Origin: DASTPP01 sp035762175
Lineage (GTDB): Bacteria > Myxococcota_A > Polyangia > Polyangiales > Polyangiaceae
Assembly: GCA_035762175.1 (NCBI GenBank)
Contig: DASTPP010000134.1
Span: forward strand, 3,328 to 67,327
Direction of reading: 5' to 3'
DNA length: 64,000 nucleotides
Shown: positions 33,685-41,766 of the stretch, piece after piece
Layout: each line of letters starts with the position of its first letter
How positions within the stretch are numbered: position 1 is the stretch's first letter
The notes under the pieces: generated by a model
Database searches by the model: none
Seen by the model: the letters and a program-made list of their open reading frames with translations, nothing else
Told to the model about the DNA's origin: nothing
Translations under genes and position numbers: made by a program

Positions 33685-35831
33685 GCCCGAGCGACTTCGA
33701 AGGCGGCGGGGGCCCGCCCGCGCGCGCCGCCGCCCGCACGCCCCCCGAGCCGGCCGCCCCGCTCGCCCCGGCCCCGGCGCCCCCGCCCTCGGCGCCCCCG
33801 CCGCGGCCGGGCGCGCTCGCGCGGCTGCAGGGGCTCTTGCGCGACTATTTCGTCGGCGACGACCCCACCTTCTGGGTGGCGATGGTGCCGCTGCTCGCGG
33901 CCTCGGCGCTGCTCTACACGCGCTCGCTCACCACGAACTTCATCTTCGACGAGCAGGAGGCCCTGCTCGCCAACCCCTACGTCCACGGCAAGGGGCTCGG
34001 CTGGCTCGAGGCCTTCCGGCGCGACTTCTGGGGCCTGCCGCCCGAGCGCAGCGTCGGCTCCTACCGCCCGGTGCCGAACCTGGTCTGGCGCGCGGTCTGG
34101 TACCTGTCGGAGCGCCCCTGGCTGCACCACTGGGTGAACGTGCTCCTGCACGCGGCCAACGGCGCCCTGCTGACGCTCGTCGTGCTGCACGCGACGCGGC
34201 GGCGCGGCCTCGCCTGGCTCGCCGGCGCCGTCTTCACGGGCTGCGCCGTGCTGACCGAGGCGGTCAGCGGCGTCGTCGGCATCGCCGACGTGCTCGGCGG
34301 CATGGGCGCGCTGCTCGCGCTGCTCGCGCTCTACTGGCCGCTCTGGGCCATGCCCCTCGGGGTCGCGGGCGCGACGCTGCTCGGGCTCTTCTCGAAAGAG
34401 AGCGCGCTCGTGTGCGTGCCGCTCGTGCCCTACGCGGCCCTCGTGCTCGCGCCGCTGACCCACCCGCGGAGGCCCCTGCGCCTCGCCCGCGCGGCGGCCG
34501 CCTTCGCCGCGGCCGCGCTCGCCTTCGTCGCGTACGTCGAGTTCCGCAAGCGCGCCTTCCCCGCCCCGATCGACGAGGCGCTCCGGCACGCGCCGCCGCC
34601 GGGCTCGGGGCTCGGGCGCCGGGCGGCGCACGCCTTCCTCGTCTGGTTCCACCAGCCCGCGCTGCCGCGCGACCCGCTCAACAACCCGCTCATCCACGCC
34701 GACCTGCCGCACCGGGTCGCCGGCGCGCTGCGCGTCTACTGGCGCGGGCTCACCCAGGTCGCCGTGCCCCTCACGCTCTCGGGCGACTACTCGTCGCCGC
34801 AAGAGCCCGCGCCCGCCGAGGTCGTCTTCCCCGAGAGCGTGCTCGGCGCGCTCGCCCTCGCCCTGCCCCCGCTCGTGTCGCTCGGGCTCTGGGTGCGCAC
34901 GCTCGTCGCGCGCCGCGCGCTCGCCGCGCCCCCGCCGCCGGCCGACGGCGACGCGTCCTCGGGCGGCTACCGCGACCCGGCGGCCGCCCGCCCCGCCCCG
35001 CCGCCCGACTTCCGCCGCCGCTACGGCGCGATGTCCGTCGTGGCCGTCGGGCTCATGTGGGTCGCGATCAGCTACTTTCCGCACTCGAACATCCCCGCGC
35101 TCTTGCCCACGGTGCGCGCCGAGCGCTTCTGGTACTTCCCCGCCATCGGCTCGTCGATGGTGCTCGCCGCCTTCTTCGCCTGGCTCTACCACCGCACCCG
35201 CACGGTGCTCGACGGGGCGCCGGCGGTCGGGCTCGCGGCGCTCTTCTTCACCTTCCAGGGCGGCAAGGCCTACGAGCACAGCACCCACTACCGCGACGAC
35301 CTGACCTTCTGGACGGCCGCGCGCGCCGCCGTGCCGAACAGCGCCAAGGCCCACCTCAACTACTCGGTCATGTGGGGCGCGCGCGGGCGGCTCGACATCC
35401 GCCTCGAGTCGAACCGCCGCGCCCTCGAGCTGGCGCCCGAGTGGCCCATGGCCCACGTCTACCTCGGCGACACCCTCTGCCGCATGAAGCGGCCCCTCGA
35501 GGCCTGGCCGCACTACGCGCAAGGGTTCAAGATGGCGCAGAACGACCCGAACCTGCTCGCGCTCGGCCTGCAATGCTTGTGGGACGAAGTCGTGCCCGCG
35601 CCCGAGCCGAAGCCCGACCAGCCGCGGCCCGAGCCCGGCCAGAAGCCCGAGCCGCCGGCCACGACGCGGGCGCTCTTGCGCTACGAAGACGAGCTCCGGC
35701 AGATGGCCGACGAGCGCCCCGGCTCGTGGCTCGCGTACCTCGTGCACGACGTCCTCGCGAACGGCGAGAAGAACAACGGCGTCGATCCGAAGTACCGCCC
35801 GCGCGGCTACAACGAGGGCCCGAAAGACTGA
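33681..35831 (+). CDS. TMTC-like multi-membrane glycosyltransferase (GT-C) with C-terminal TPRs
   Basis: 716 residues from a GTG that overlaps the SDR stop. A Pro-rich head (about 50 residues) precedes ten or so membrane helices. Loop 1 carries FIFDEQEALLANPYV followed by GSYRPVPNLVWRA and LHHWVNVLLHAANGALL, and later VLTEAVSGVVGIADVL. These match the acidic catalytic loop and helices of TMTC/DUF1736-type O-mannosyltransferases. Two TPR units follow (KAHLNYSVMWGARGRLDIRL; MAHVYLGDTLCRMKRPLEAW), and a charged tail closes it. It should transfer a sugar from a polyprenyl donor at the membrane; substrate unknown. Confidence 0.78.
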   Translation: MSPSDFEGGGGPPARAAARTPPEPAAPLAPAPAPPPSAPPPRPGALARLQGLLRDYFVGDDPTFWVAMVPLLAASALLYTRSLTTNFIFDEQEALLANPYVHGKGLGWLEAFRRDFWGLPPERSVGSYRPVPNLVWRAVWYLSERPWLHHWVNVLLHAANGALLTLVVLHATRRRGLAWLAGAVFTGCAVLTEAVSGVVGIADVLGGMGALLALLALYWPLWAMPLGVAGATLLGLFSKESALVCVPLVPYAALVLAPLTHPRRPLRLARAAAAFAAAALAFVAYVEFRKRAFPAPIDEALRHAPPPGSGLGRRAAHAFLVWFHQPALPRDPLNNPLIHADLPHRVAGALRVYWRGLTQVAVPLTLSGDYSSPQEPAPAEVVFPESVLGALALALPPLVSLGLWVRTLVARRALAAPPPPADGDASSGGYRDPAAARPAPPPDFRRRYGAMSVVAVGLMWVAISYFPHSNIPALLPTVRAERFWYFPAIGSSMVLAAFFAWLYHRTRTVLDGAPAVGLAALFFTFQGGKAYEHSTHYRDDLTFWTAARAAVPNSAKAHLNYSVMWGARGRLDIRLESNRRALELAPEWPMAHVYLGDTLCRMKRPLEAWPHYAQGFKMAQNDPNLLALGLQCLWDEVVPAPEPKPDQPRPEPGQKPEPPATTRALLRYEDELRQMADERPGSWLAYLVHDVLANGEKNNGVDPKYRPRGYNEGPKD

Positions 35832-36133
35832 GGGGGGCCGCCGACGCGCCGTCGGCGTTGCCCGACGAGCGCGCTCGGGCGAAGTCCGAAAAGGGCCGCC
35901 GTCAACCGCGCCGCACGGCCCCGGCGGCAACGGCGGGATACAACGCGCGGGGGCGCGCGGCGCGGCGCGGCCGGGCGCGGGCCGCGCGGGCGCGCCCGGG
36001 CCGGCGGAAGAGTTCGGGCTCGCTCCTTGCTTTGCCGAGAAGGCGAACGCGGCGCGCCGGCGCGAGCGGCCGGGCGCCAGAAGATCTTCCCGCACCCTAC
36101 CGTAGAAAGTGGCGCCGCCCGAGGGCCGACCCC
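35832..36133. other. Intergenic region, nothing coding
   Basis: Very GC-rich with clustered GCGCGG words around 35945-36000. It becomes more mixed near CACCCTACCGTAGAAAG just before the lipoprotein start at 36134, which is where a promoter would be expected. No repeat, RNA gene or ORF supported. Confidence 0.5.
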
Positions 36134-37678
36134 ATGCTTTCGTTCATGACGTCTTTTCTGCGGGCCCTGCCCGCGCTCCTGGTCGCCCTCGTGCTGGCCG
36201 GCTGCGGCTCGATGAGCGACTTCGACCAGCCCGAGGTGCCGCCGCCCCCGCCGCCGCCCGCCTCGGTCGCCGTGAGCGCGAGCGCGACCGCCGAGGGCGA
36301 CGCGGCCGCGGCCGACGAGTTCGAAGACACCGACCCGAGCGCGCTCACCGACTTCCAGGCGACGCTCGAGCCCTACGGCAGCTGGGCCGACGACGCGACG
36401 TACGGCACGGTCTGGGTGCCGCACGCGCACGTCGTCGGCAGCGACTTCTCGCCCTACGTCACGGCCGGCCACTGGGCGCACGACGCGAACGGCGAGTGGC
36501 TCTGGGTCAGCGACTACGACCCGACCTTCGGCTGGGTCGTCTTTCATTACGGGCGCTGGGTCTATACCGGCGGCCGCGGCTGGGTGTGGGTCCCCGGGCG
36601 CCGCTACGCGCCCGCCTGGGTCGTCTGGCGCGTCGGCGACCCCGGCTACGATTACGTCGGGTGGGCGCCGGCGCCGCCGCTCTTTTACTGGCGCAACCGC
36701 TCGTTCTTTTACTTCTCGACGTACCCGTACAACCCGTACGTTTACTGCCCTTCGACGTACGTGTTTCACCACAACGTCTATCACCACGTCGTCACCGGCC
36801 CGAGCGCGGGCGACGTCGGCCGCCGCACCCACGTCTACTCGCGCCCCGAGGCCGGCAACCAGGGCCACGCCTACACCCGCCCGTCGCGCGGCCCCGTGCT
36901 CGGCGAGCACGTGCCCGCCACGGTCAAGCCGAGCGTGCGGCCCGCCTTCGAGCCCGAGCGGCGCGCCTTCGCGTCCCCCTCCGGCATGGGCCGCCGCCCC
37001 CCGAGCGTGACCCCGGCGGGCGAGGGCGGCGACCGGCCCGCCGTGGCCTCGCCGAGCGTCGGCCGGCCCCGCACCGCCCCGGCGAGCGAGAGCCCCGACC
37101 CGCGCCCGCGCGTCAGCTCGCCCGGCGAAGGCGCGGGGCGGCCCCGGGTCGACCCGGCCTTCGGCGGCCGCGGCGTCGGCGACCCTTCGCCCCGGCCGCG
37201 CGTCTTGCCCGCGTCCGTCGAGCGCCCGACCACGCTGCCCTCGGTCGGCTTCCGCGACCCGCCCGCGGCCGGGCGACCCGCGCCCTCACGCCCGAGCTTC
37301 GAAGGCCCCGGCTCATCCCCCCGCGTCGACCTGGCGCCCTCGCGGCCCTCGCCCGCCTTCACCTCGCCCTCGCCGCGGCCTTCCTTCTCGTCGCCCTCGC
37401 CGTCGCGGCCCTCGTTCTCGTCGCCCTCTCCCTCGCGCCCTTCGTTCTCGTCGCCCTCGCGCCCCTCGTTCTCGTCGCCGTCGCGGCCCTCGTTCTCGTC
37501 GCCGTCGCGCCCTTCGTTCTCGTCGCCGTCGCGGCCCTCGTTCTCGTCGCCCTCGCGCCCTTCGTTCTCGTCGCCATCGCGGCCTTCGTTCTCGTCGCCG
37601 TCGCGGCCTTCGTTCTCGTCGCCCTCGCGCTCGTCGTCGCCCTCGCGCCCTTCGTTCTCGCCCTCGCGGCGGCGCTGA
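36134..37678 (+). CDS. DUF6600-type lipoprotein with long repetitive Ser/Pro tail
   Basis: 514 residues. A lipoprotein signal ends VLAGCGS. A domain of alternating Trp/Tyr strands follows (LEPYGSWADDATYGTVWVP; VTAGHWAHDANGEWLWVSDY; GWVVFHYGRWVYTGGRGWVW; RYAPAWVVWR), the DUF6600 signature. Then comes an aromatic and His-rich stretch (FFYFSTYPYNPYVYCPSTY). The last 250 residues are disordered, ending in about ten copies of SRPSFSSP. Expected at the outer membrane or surface; role unknown. The same DNA read one frame over gives long hydrophobic text, which is an artefact of the repeats. Confidence 0.85.
   Translation: MLSFMTSFLRALPALLVALVLAGCGSMSDFDQPEVPPPPPPPASVAVSASATAEGDAAAADEFEDTDPSALTDFQATLEPYGSWADDATYGTVWVPHAHVVGSDFSPYVTAGHWAHDANGEWLWVSDYDPTFGWVVFHYGRWVYTGGRGWVWVPGRRYAPAWVVWRVGDPGYDYVGWAPAPPLFYWRNRSFFYFSTYPYNPYVYCPSTYVFHHNVYHHVVTGPSAGDVGRRTHVYSRPEAGNQGHAYTRPSRGPVLGEHVPATVKPSVRPAFEPERRAFASPSGMGRRPPSVTPAGEGGDRPAVASPSVGRPRTAPASESPDPRPRVSSPGEGAGRPRVDPAFGGRGVGDPSPRPRVLPASVERPTTLPSVGFRDPPAAGRPAPSRPSFEGPGSSPRVDLAPSRPSPAFTSPSPRPSFSSPSPSRPSFSSPSPSRPSFSSPSRPSFSSPSRPSFSSPSRPSFSSPSRPSFSSPSRPSFSSPSRPSFSSPSRPSFSSPSRSSSPSRPSFSPSRRR
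37370..37670. repeat. 24-bp tandem repeats encoding SRPSFSSP
   Basis: Units of the form CGCCCTTCGTTCTCGTCGCC recur about a dozen times with small changes (CCC/GTC/ATC). They encode the Ser/Arg/Pro/Phe octapeptide tail of the DUF6600 lipoprotein. Confidence 0.9.
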
Positions 37679-37731
37679 AGGCCCGAAGGCCGCCCCCAAC
37701 CACCCACGCCTCGCTACGACCCCCGGTCGCC

Positions 37732-38319
37732 ATGCTCGCCCAACGACTCGCCCCCCTGCTCGCGGCACCGCTGCTCTTGGCCACGACCTCGTGCATCGTC
37801 GACCCCGACCCGCCCGAGCGGGTCTATCACCCGGCGCCCGCGCCCCCTCCGGCGCCGCCCCCGCCGCCGACCACGTCGACGGTCAACATCGCGACCGGCC
37901 AGACGCTCAACGCCGAGGGCGGGCAAGGCGCCGGCGTGCTCGTCGAATACCTCGGCGAGGGCCAGTGGTACGTCTGGACGGTGTGTGACACCTTCGTGAC
38001 CGGGCTCGTTTGCTCGTACGACATCACCCTGGCGCTCGAGCCGAACGCCTCGTTCGTCTCGGTCGTCGACGAGCCGGCCGACGCCGACGGCAGCAACGTG
38101 GCGGGCGCCGGCGCCACGCAGACCTCGCTCCTCTTCGGCACGCGCACCGAGGTCGACGGCGTGCTCGTGCGCGTCGGGCCGCCCGGCGCGCCGCTCTTCG
38201 TGCGCGCCACGCTCGACGGCAAGCTCGACCCCGACGTCGTGTTCTGGGTCGACGAGGCCGGCGCGGTGCGCCACGGCTCGCCCACGAACCCGCTCTGGTT
38301 CGCGCCGACGGTGCCCTGA
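37732..38319 (+). CDS. Lipoprotein of unknown function
   Basis: 195 residues from ATG 37732. The signal peptide ends LLATTSC (lipobox), then a Pro-rich linker (PAPAPPPAPPPPP) and a beta-rich domain with two Cys (WTVCDTFVTGLVCSYD). Its strands are TLNAEGGQGAGVLVEYLGEG, SFVSVVDEPADADGSNV, DGVLVRVGPPGAPLFV and VFWVDEAGAV. No known domain recognised. It follows the DUF6600 gene by 53 bp, so the two lipoproteins may be cotranscribed. Confidence 0.78.
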   Translation: MLAQRLAPLLAAPLLLATTSCIVDPDPPERVYHPAPAPPPAPPPPPTTSTVNIATGQTLNAEGGQGAGVLVEYLGEGQWYVWTVCDTFVTGLVCSYDITLALEPNASFVSVVDEPADADGSNVAGAGATQTSLLFGTRTEVDGVLVRVGPPGAPLFVRATLDGKLDPDVVFWVDEAGAVRHGSPTNPLWFAPTVP

Positions 38320-38403
38320 GCCCGCGCTCGCGGCGCCGGCTGGCGCGGTGCGGCAAGGCCACACCCAACCACATACCCACCCCCAGCAATCAAGGCGGGC
38401 CCC

Positions 38404-38475
38404 TCCCCGAGGGGGCGACCTTCGCGCTCGTTGGCGGCGCCCTTTGGGCCCATAGTCGCCTTTTTCCCTCGGGGA
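38404..38475. promoter_or_regulatory. Long imperfect inverted repeat upstream of a kinase gene
   Basis: TCCCCGAGGG (38404-38413) pairs with CCCTCGGGGA (38466-38475), and GGCGAC (38414-38419) pairs with GTCGCC (38455-38460). The right arm is split by five T. It lies after the lipoprotein stop at 38319 and 45 bp before the kinase ATG. A terminator for the lipoprotein pair or an operator for the kinase are both possible. Confidence 0.4.
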
Positions 38476-38519
38476 AGTGAGCAGCGGGGCGCAGGTGGGG
38501 GTAGAGTAGCGACGAGGGC

Positions 38520-40391
38520 ATGGCGAGTCCCAAGGCCGCGGCGCCGATCCGACCTCTTTTGAGCGTCGGCCGTTACGAGATCTACGATCGGATCGCGTCC
38601 GGGGGCATGGCGGCCGTGCACGTGGGCATGCTCCTGGTGGGGCAGGCCTCGGGGCTGGCGCGGCCGGTGGCGATCAAGCGGCTGCACCCGCACCTCGCCG
38701 AAGACCCCGAGTTCGTGGCGATGTTCCTCGACGAGGCGAAGCTCGCGGCGCGCCTCTCGCACCCGAACATCGTGCCGACGCTCGACGTCATCACGCAGGG
38801 CCGCGAGGTCTTTCTGGTGATGGAGTACGTCGCGGGCGAGTCGCTCGCGACGGTGCTGCGCATCTTGAACGAGCGGCGGCAGCTGCCGCCGGTCGAGATC
38901 ATCGCGGCCGTGGTGGCCGACGCGCTGCAGGGGCTCGGGGCCGCGCACCGCGCGACCAACGAGCTCGGCAAGCCGCTCGGCATCGTGCACCGCGACATCA
39001 GCCCGCAGAACGTCATGGTCGGCGCCGACGGCTACTCGCGGCTGCTCGACTTCGGCATCGCCAAGGCGGCCGACCGGGCGCAGTTCACGCGCGAGGGGCA
39101 GATCCGGGGCAAGATCGCGTATCTTGCGCCCGAGCAGCTGCGCGGCACGCCCGCGAGCCCGCGCACCGACCTCTTCTCGATGGGCGTCGTCCTGTGGGAG
39201 TCGCTCACGGCCCGGCGCCTCTTCCACGCGTCGAGCGACGCGCGGCTGGTCTCGAAGGTGCTCGAGTGCCGGGTCTCGCCCCCGAGCGAGCACAACCCGC
39301 GGGTGCCGCCGGCGCTCGACGCGCTGCTCGCGCGCGCGCTGCACCGCGACCCCGAGGCGCGCTTCCAGAGCGCCGACGAGATGCTCGGCGCGCTCGAGCA
39401 GGCGGCGCGGCCGACCCTGCGCCGCGACGTCGGCCCGTGGCTGCAGGGCCTCTCGGGCGACTCGCTCGACCGGCGGGCGCTGCAGATCCAGGCGTTCGAG
39501 CGCTCGTCCGCCCAGCGGCGGGCGTCGCAGGGCGAAGCCCCCGTGCCGAGCCCCGCGCCCCAGCAGCCGGGGGCGCGGGCGGCCCCCTCGAGCGGCACCG
39601 TGCCGACCGGGCTCTCGCCCGACCCGCCCTCGCCCGGCCCGCCCACGCCCGGGTCTGGCGCCCGCCCCCCTCTCTCGCCCGGCCCCGCCGCCCGCCCGCC
39701 CGTCTCGCCCGTCTCCTTCGTCGCGCCAAAGCCGGCGCCCGCTTCGCCGCCGCTGCGGGCCCTGCCCAACCTGCCGGCCCTGCCGGGCCAAGGCCCCCAG
39801 CAGCCTTACCCGCCTCAGCAGCCCTACCCCCCTCAGCAGCCCTACCCGCCTCAGCAAGCGTACCCGCCTCAGCAAGCGTACCCGCCTCAGCAGCCCCGAC
39901 TCGGGCCGACCGCCCCGACGCCGCAGGCGCCCCCGGCCCCCGAGCCGAGAAGGTCGCCGACGAGCATGCTCGTCTCGGAAGGGCGCGCCATGATGATGCC
40001 GCCCCGCGCGTGGGGCCAGCCGGCGGCGCCATCGCCCCCGGGCGCCCCGCCCGCCCCGGCCTTCGCCGGCCCGCCCCCCTTTCCCGCGCCGGCGGCGCCC
40101 GCCACGGCCCACGCGAAGCCCGCGCTCTTGCCCTCGCGGCGCTACGGCGGGCTCGTGCTCGTCGCGGGCATCGTCCTCGGGGGCCTGCTCGCGCGCGCGT
40201 TCGTGGTTTGGCGCGAAGCCCGTCCGCCCAACGGCGGTCCCGACCTCGTCGAGCCCGGCTCGACCGCGTCGCCCCCCGTACTCTCGCCGAACGATCTGCC
40301 GCCGGCCGACCCCTCCGCGGCGCCGCGTGGCACCGCGCCGGCCCCCGCGGGCTCGGCCCCCCGGCAACCGCCCCGCCGCAACGCCGGCTGA
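38520..40391 (+). CDS. Hanks-type Ser/Thr protein kinase with PYPPQQ-repeat linker
   Basis: 623 residues. Glycine loop ASGGMAAV (26-33), Lys53, Glu72, HRDISPQN (157-164), DFGIAK (177-182), APEQ (203-206); all catalytic residues are present. The HRDIS form and the RDxxxPxG-like insert (RATNELGKPLG) are typical of the large myxobacterial kinase group. Residues 330-530 are a disordered Pro-rich linker with six 6-residue PYPPQQ/AYPPQQ repeats (39801-39894). A membrane helix (YGGLVLVAGIVLGGLLARAF) and a short exterior tail close it. It has no PEGA partner next to it. Ends TGA. Confidence 0.92.
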   Translation: MASPKAAAPIRPLLSVGRYEIYDRIASGGMAAVHVGMLLVGQASGLARPVAIKRLHPHLAEDPEFVAMFLDEAKLAARLSHPNIVPTLDVITQGREVFLVMEYVAGESLATVLRILNERRQLPPVEIIAAVVADALQGLGAAHRATNELGKPLGIVHRDISPQNVMVGADGYSRLLDFGIAKAADRAQFTREGQIRGKIAYLAPEQLRGTPASPRTDLFSMGVVLWESLTARRLFHASSDARLVSKVLECRVSPPSEHNPRVPPALDALLARALHRDPEARFQSADEMLGALEQAARPTLRRDVGPWLQGLSGDSLDRRALQIQAFERSSAQRRASQGEAPVPSPAPQQPGARAAPSSGTVPTGLSPDPPSPGPPTPGSGARPPLSPGPAARPPVSPVSFVAPKPAPASPPLRALPNLPALPGQGPQQPYPPQQPYPPQQPYPPQQAYPPQQAYPPQQPRLGPTAPTPQAPPAPEPRRSPTSMLVSEGRAMMMPPRAWGQPAAPSPPGAPPAPAFAGPPPFPAPAAPATAHAKPALLPSRRYGGLVLVAGIVLGGLLARAFVVWREARPPNGGPDLVEPGSTASPPVLSPNDLPPADPSAAPRGTAPAPAGSAPRQPPRRNAG

Positions 40392-40481
40392 AGCGCCCGC
40401 CCGGCCCCGCGCCGCCCCCTTCGTTCGCGGCGAGCGCCACCGCGCGGCCCGGGCGCCCCGGCCGCGCGGGCGGAGGGCGGG

Positions 40482-41036
40482 TTAATCGCGATCGAACAAC
40501 TGGCAGGCGTGAAGGCACGTGACGAGCGCGACGCAGGCGTCGGGCAAGTTGCGGCACGTCGTCGTCAAGTCCGGGCAGGTGGTGCCGTCGTTGAAGCAGG
40601 AGTTGCAGTCGCTGACGTAGAGCTGGTCGGGGTTCTCGCGCCCGGCGCAGATGCCATTGCGACACCCCTGGCAGGCGTCGGACAGGCCGCCCGACGTGCG
40701 CTCGCACAGGCACCCCCGGATGCTTTCAATCTGCTCGATCGGTATCGGATCGCCGACGCCCCGCCGCTGGCTGGCGCAGCAGGCGCGGCACTCGTCGCCG
40801 CTCGTCTCGGTCGTGCCGCACGTGACGCTGCCCGCCCCGCCGCTGCCGCCCGAAGCGCTGTCGCCGCCCTCGCCGTCGTCGTCATCGCCGCCCGTGCCGC
40901 CGTCGCCTTCTTCAGAGCCGGAGCCGCTCTGGCCCTCGATGACGAGGTTGTTGGCGCCCGTCAGCGCGTTGCACGCCCAGAGGCCCATCGAGGCGATGGC
41001 CAGTCGCAGGGGCCAAGCCGAGGTCGCGCGCCGCAT
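40482..41036 (-). CDS. Cys-rich lipoprotein (CNALTG type)
   Basis: 184 residues. The signal peptide ends ASMGLWACNALTGANNLVIEG; Cys-Asn-x-Leu-Thr-Gly after the lipobox is a recurrent start of polyangial lipoproteins. A Gly/Asp linker follows, then a domain with about 13 cysteines (CRACCAS, GCLCER, CQGCRNGICAG, DCNSCFNDGTTC), presumably disulfide bonded on the surface. It is paralogous in layout to the gene at 41192. Function unknown. Ends TAA. Confidence 0.75.
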   Translation of the reverse strand: MRRATSAWPLRLAIASMGLWACNALTGANNLVIEGQSGSGSEEGDGGTGGDDDDGEGGDSASGGSGGAGSVTCGTTETSGDECRACCASQRRGVGDPIPIEQIESIRGCLCERTSGGLSDACQGCRNGICAGRENPDQLYVSDCNSCFNDGTTCPDLTTTCRNLPDACVALVTCLHACQLFDRD

Positions 41037-41191
41037 GGGCGTATGAGTTTGTACGCGCTTTCACGAGATGTCTACCCCCGAGCGCCGGCCGCCCGTTCGG
41101 GCGCCCTAAGGGCCCGCCCCGCGCCGCTCGCCGAGCGTTGTCTGCCCGGACGAGCCCGCCGGCCCGGGCCGCGACGAGCCCGCCGCGCTGG

Positions 41192-41719
41192 CTAACGGCC
41201 GGCGCATTCGGCTTCTTCGCAATTGTAATACGTGGCGCAGACCGAGTCGCCTTCGACCTCTTCGCAGAGACTGCGCGGGTCCGCGCACAGACCCTGACCT
41301 TCGCCCTGCCGCGAGGCGCACTGGGCGCAGCGCACCACATGCTCGGCCGTCGGCATCACCCCGAGGTCTCCGCAGAGGCTGCCGCAGCAATCTTCGCACC
41401 CCTCGATCGCCTCATCGCAGGTGCCATCGCCCGAGCCGCTGCTGTCGCCCCTGGCCGGATCGCAGAGGCATTCGTTGAAGTACCGGCGCGCGAAGGCGAA
41501 GAAGGAGACGTTCACGCGGCGCGCGCAGCAGGCGCGGCAGTCGGGCTCGGAGCGACAGGGCTCGCCCTCGCCCTCGCCGCCCGTGCCCTCGCCGGCCGCC
41601 CCCTCGACGACGCCCCCGCCGACCTTCAGATCGTCGGCGCCGGTGAGGACATTGCACGCCACGGAGGCCGCCAGCACGAGGGGCCAAGGCAGGAGCAGGG
41701 CGCGTGTACGACGTCGCAT
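41192..41719 (-). CDS. Cys-rich lipoprotein (CNVLTG type), paralogue
   Basis: 175 residues. The signal ends AASVACNVLTGADDLKV, then a Gly/Glu spacer and a Cys-rich domain (CRSEPDCRACCARR, NECLCDP, CEDCCGSLCGDL, CAQCASRQ). The ACNxLTGxxxL start and the RACCA motif recur in the neighbour at 40482, so the two are an old duplication. It lies 155 bp upstream of that gene on the same strand and 47 bp downstream of the PEGA-type gene. Ends TAG. Confidence 0.75.
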   Translation of the reverse strand: MRRRTRALLLPWPLVLAASVACNVLTGADDLKVGGGVVEGAAGEGTGGEGEGEPCRSEPDCRACCARRVNVSFFAFARRYFNECLCDPARGDSSGSGDGTCDEAIEGCEDCCGSLCGDLGVMPTAEHVVRCAQCASRQGEGQGLCADPRSLCEEVEGDSVCATYYNCEEAECAGR

Positions 41720-41766
41720 GGGTTCATCCCCTCCGCGCCGCGGCCGGGCCTTCGGGCCCGGGGCGG

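Noticed and set aside
37370..37670. Membrane protein gene in the second frame of the DUF6600 repeats
   Set aside because: It has no start or signal of its own; it is the shadow of a 24-bp coding repeat.
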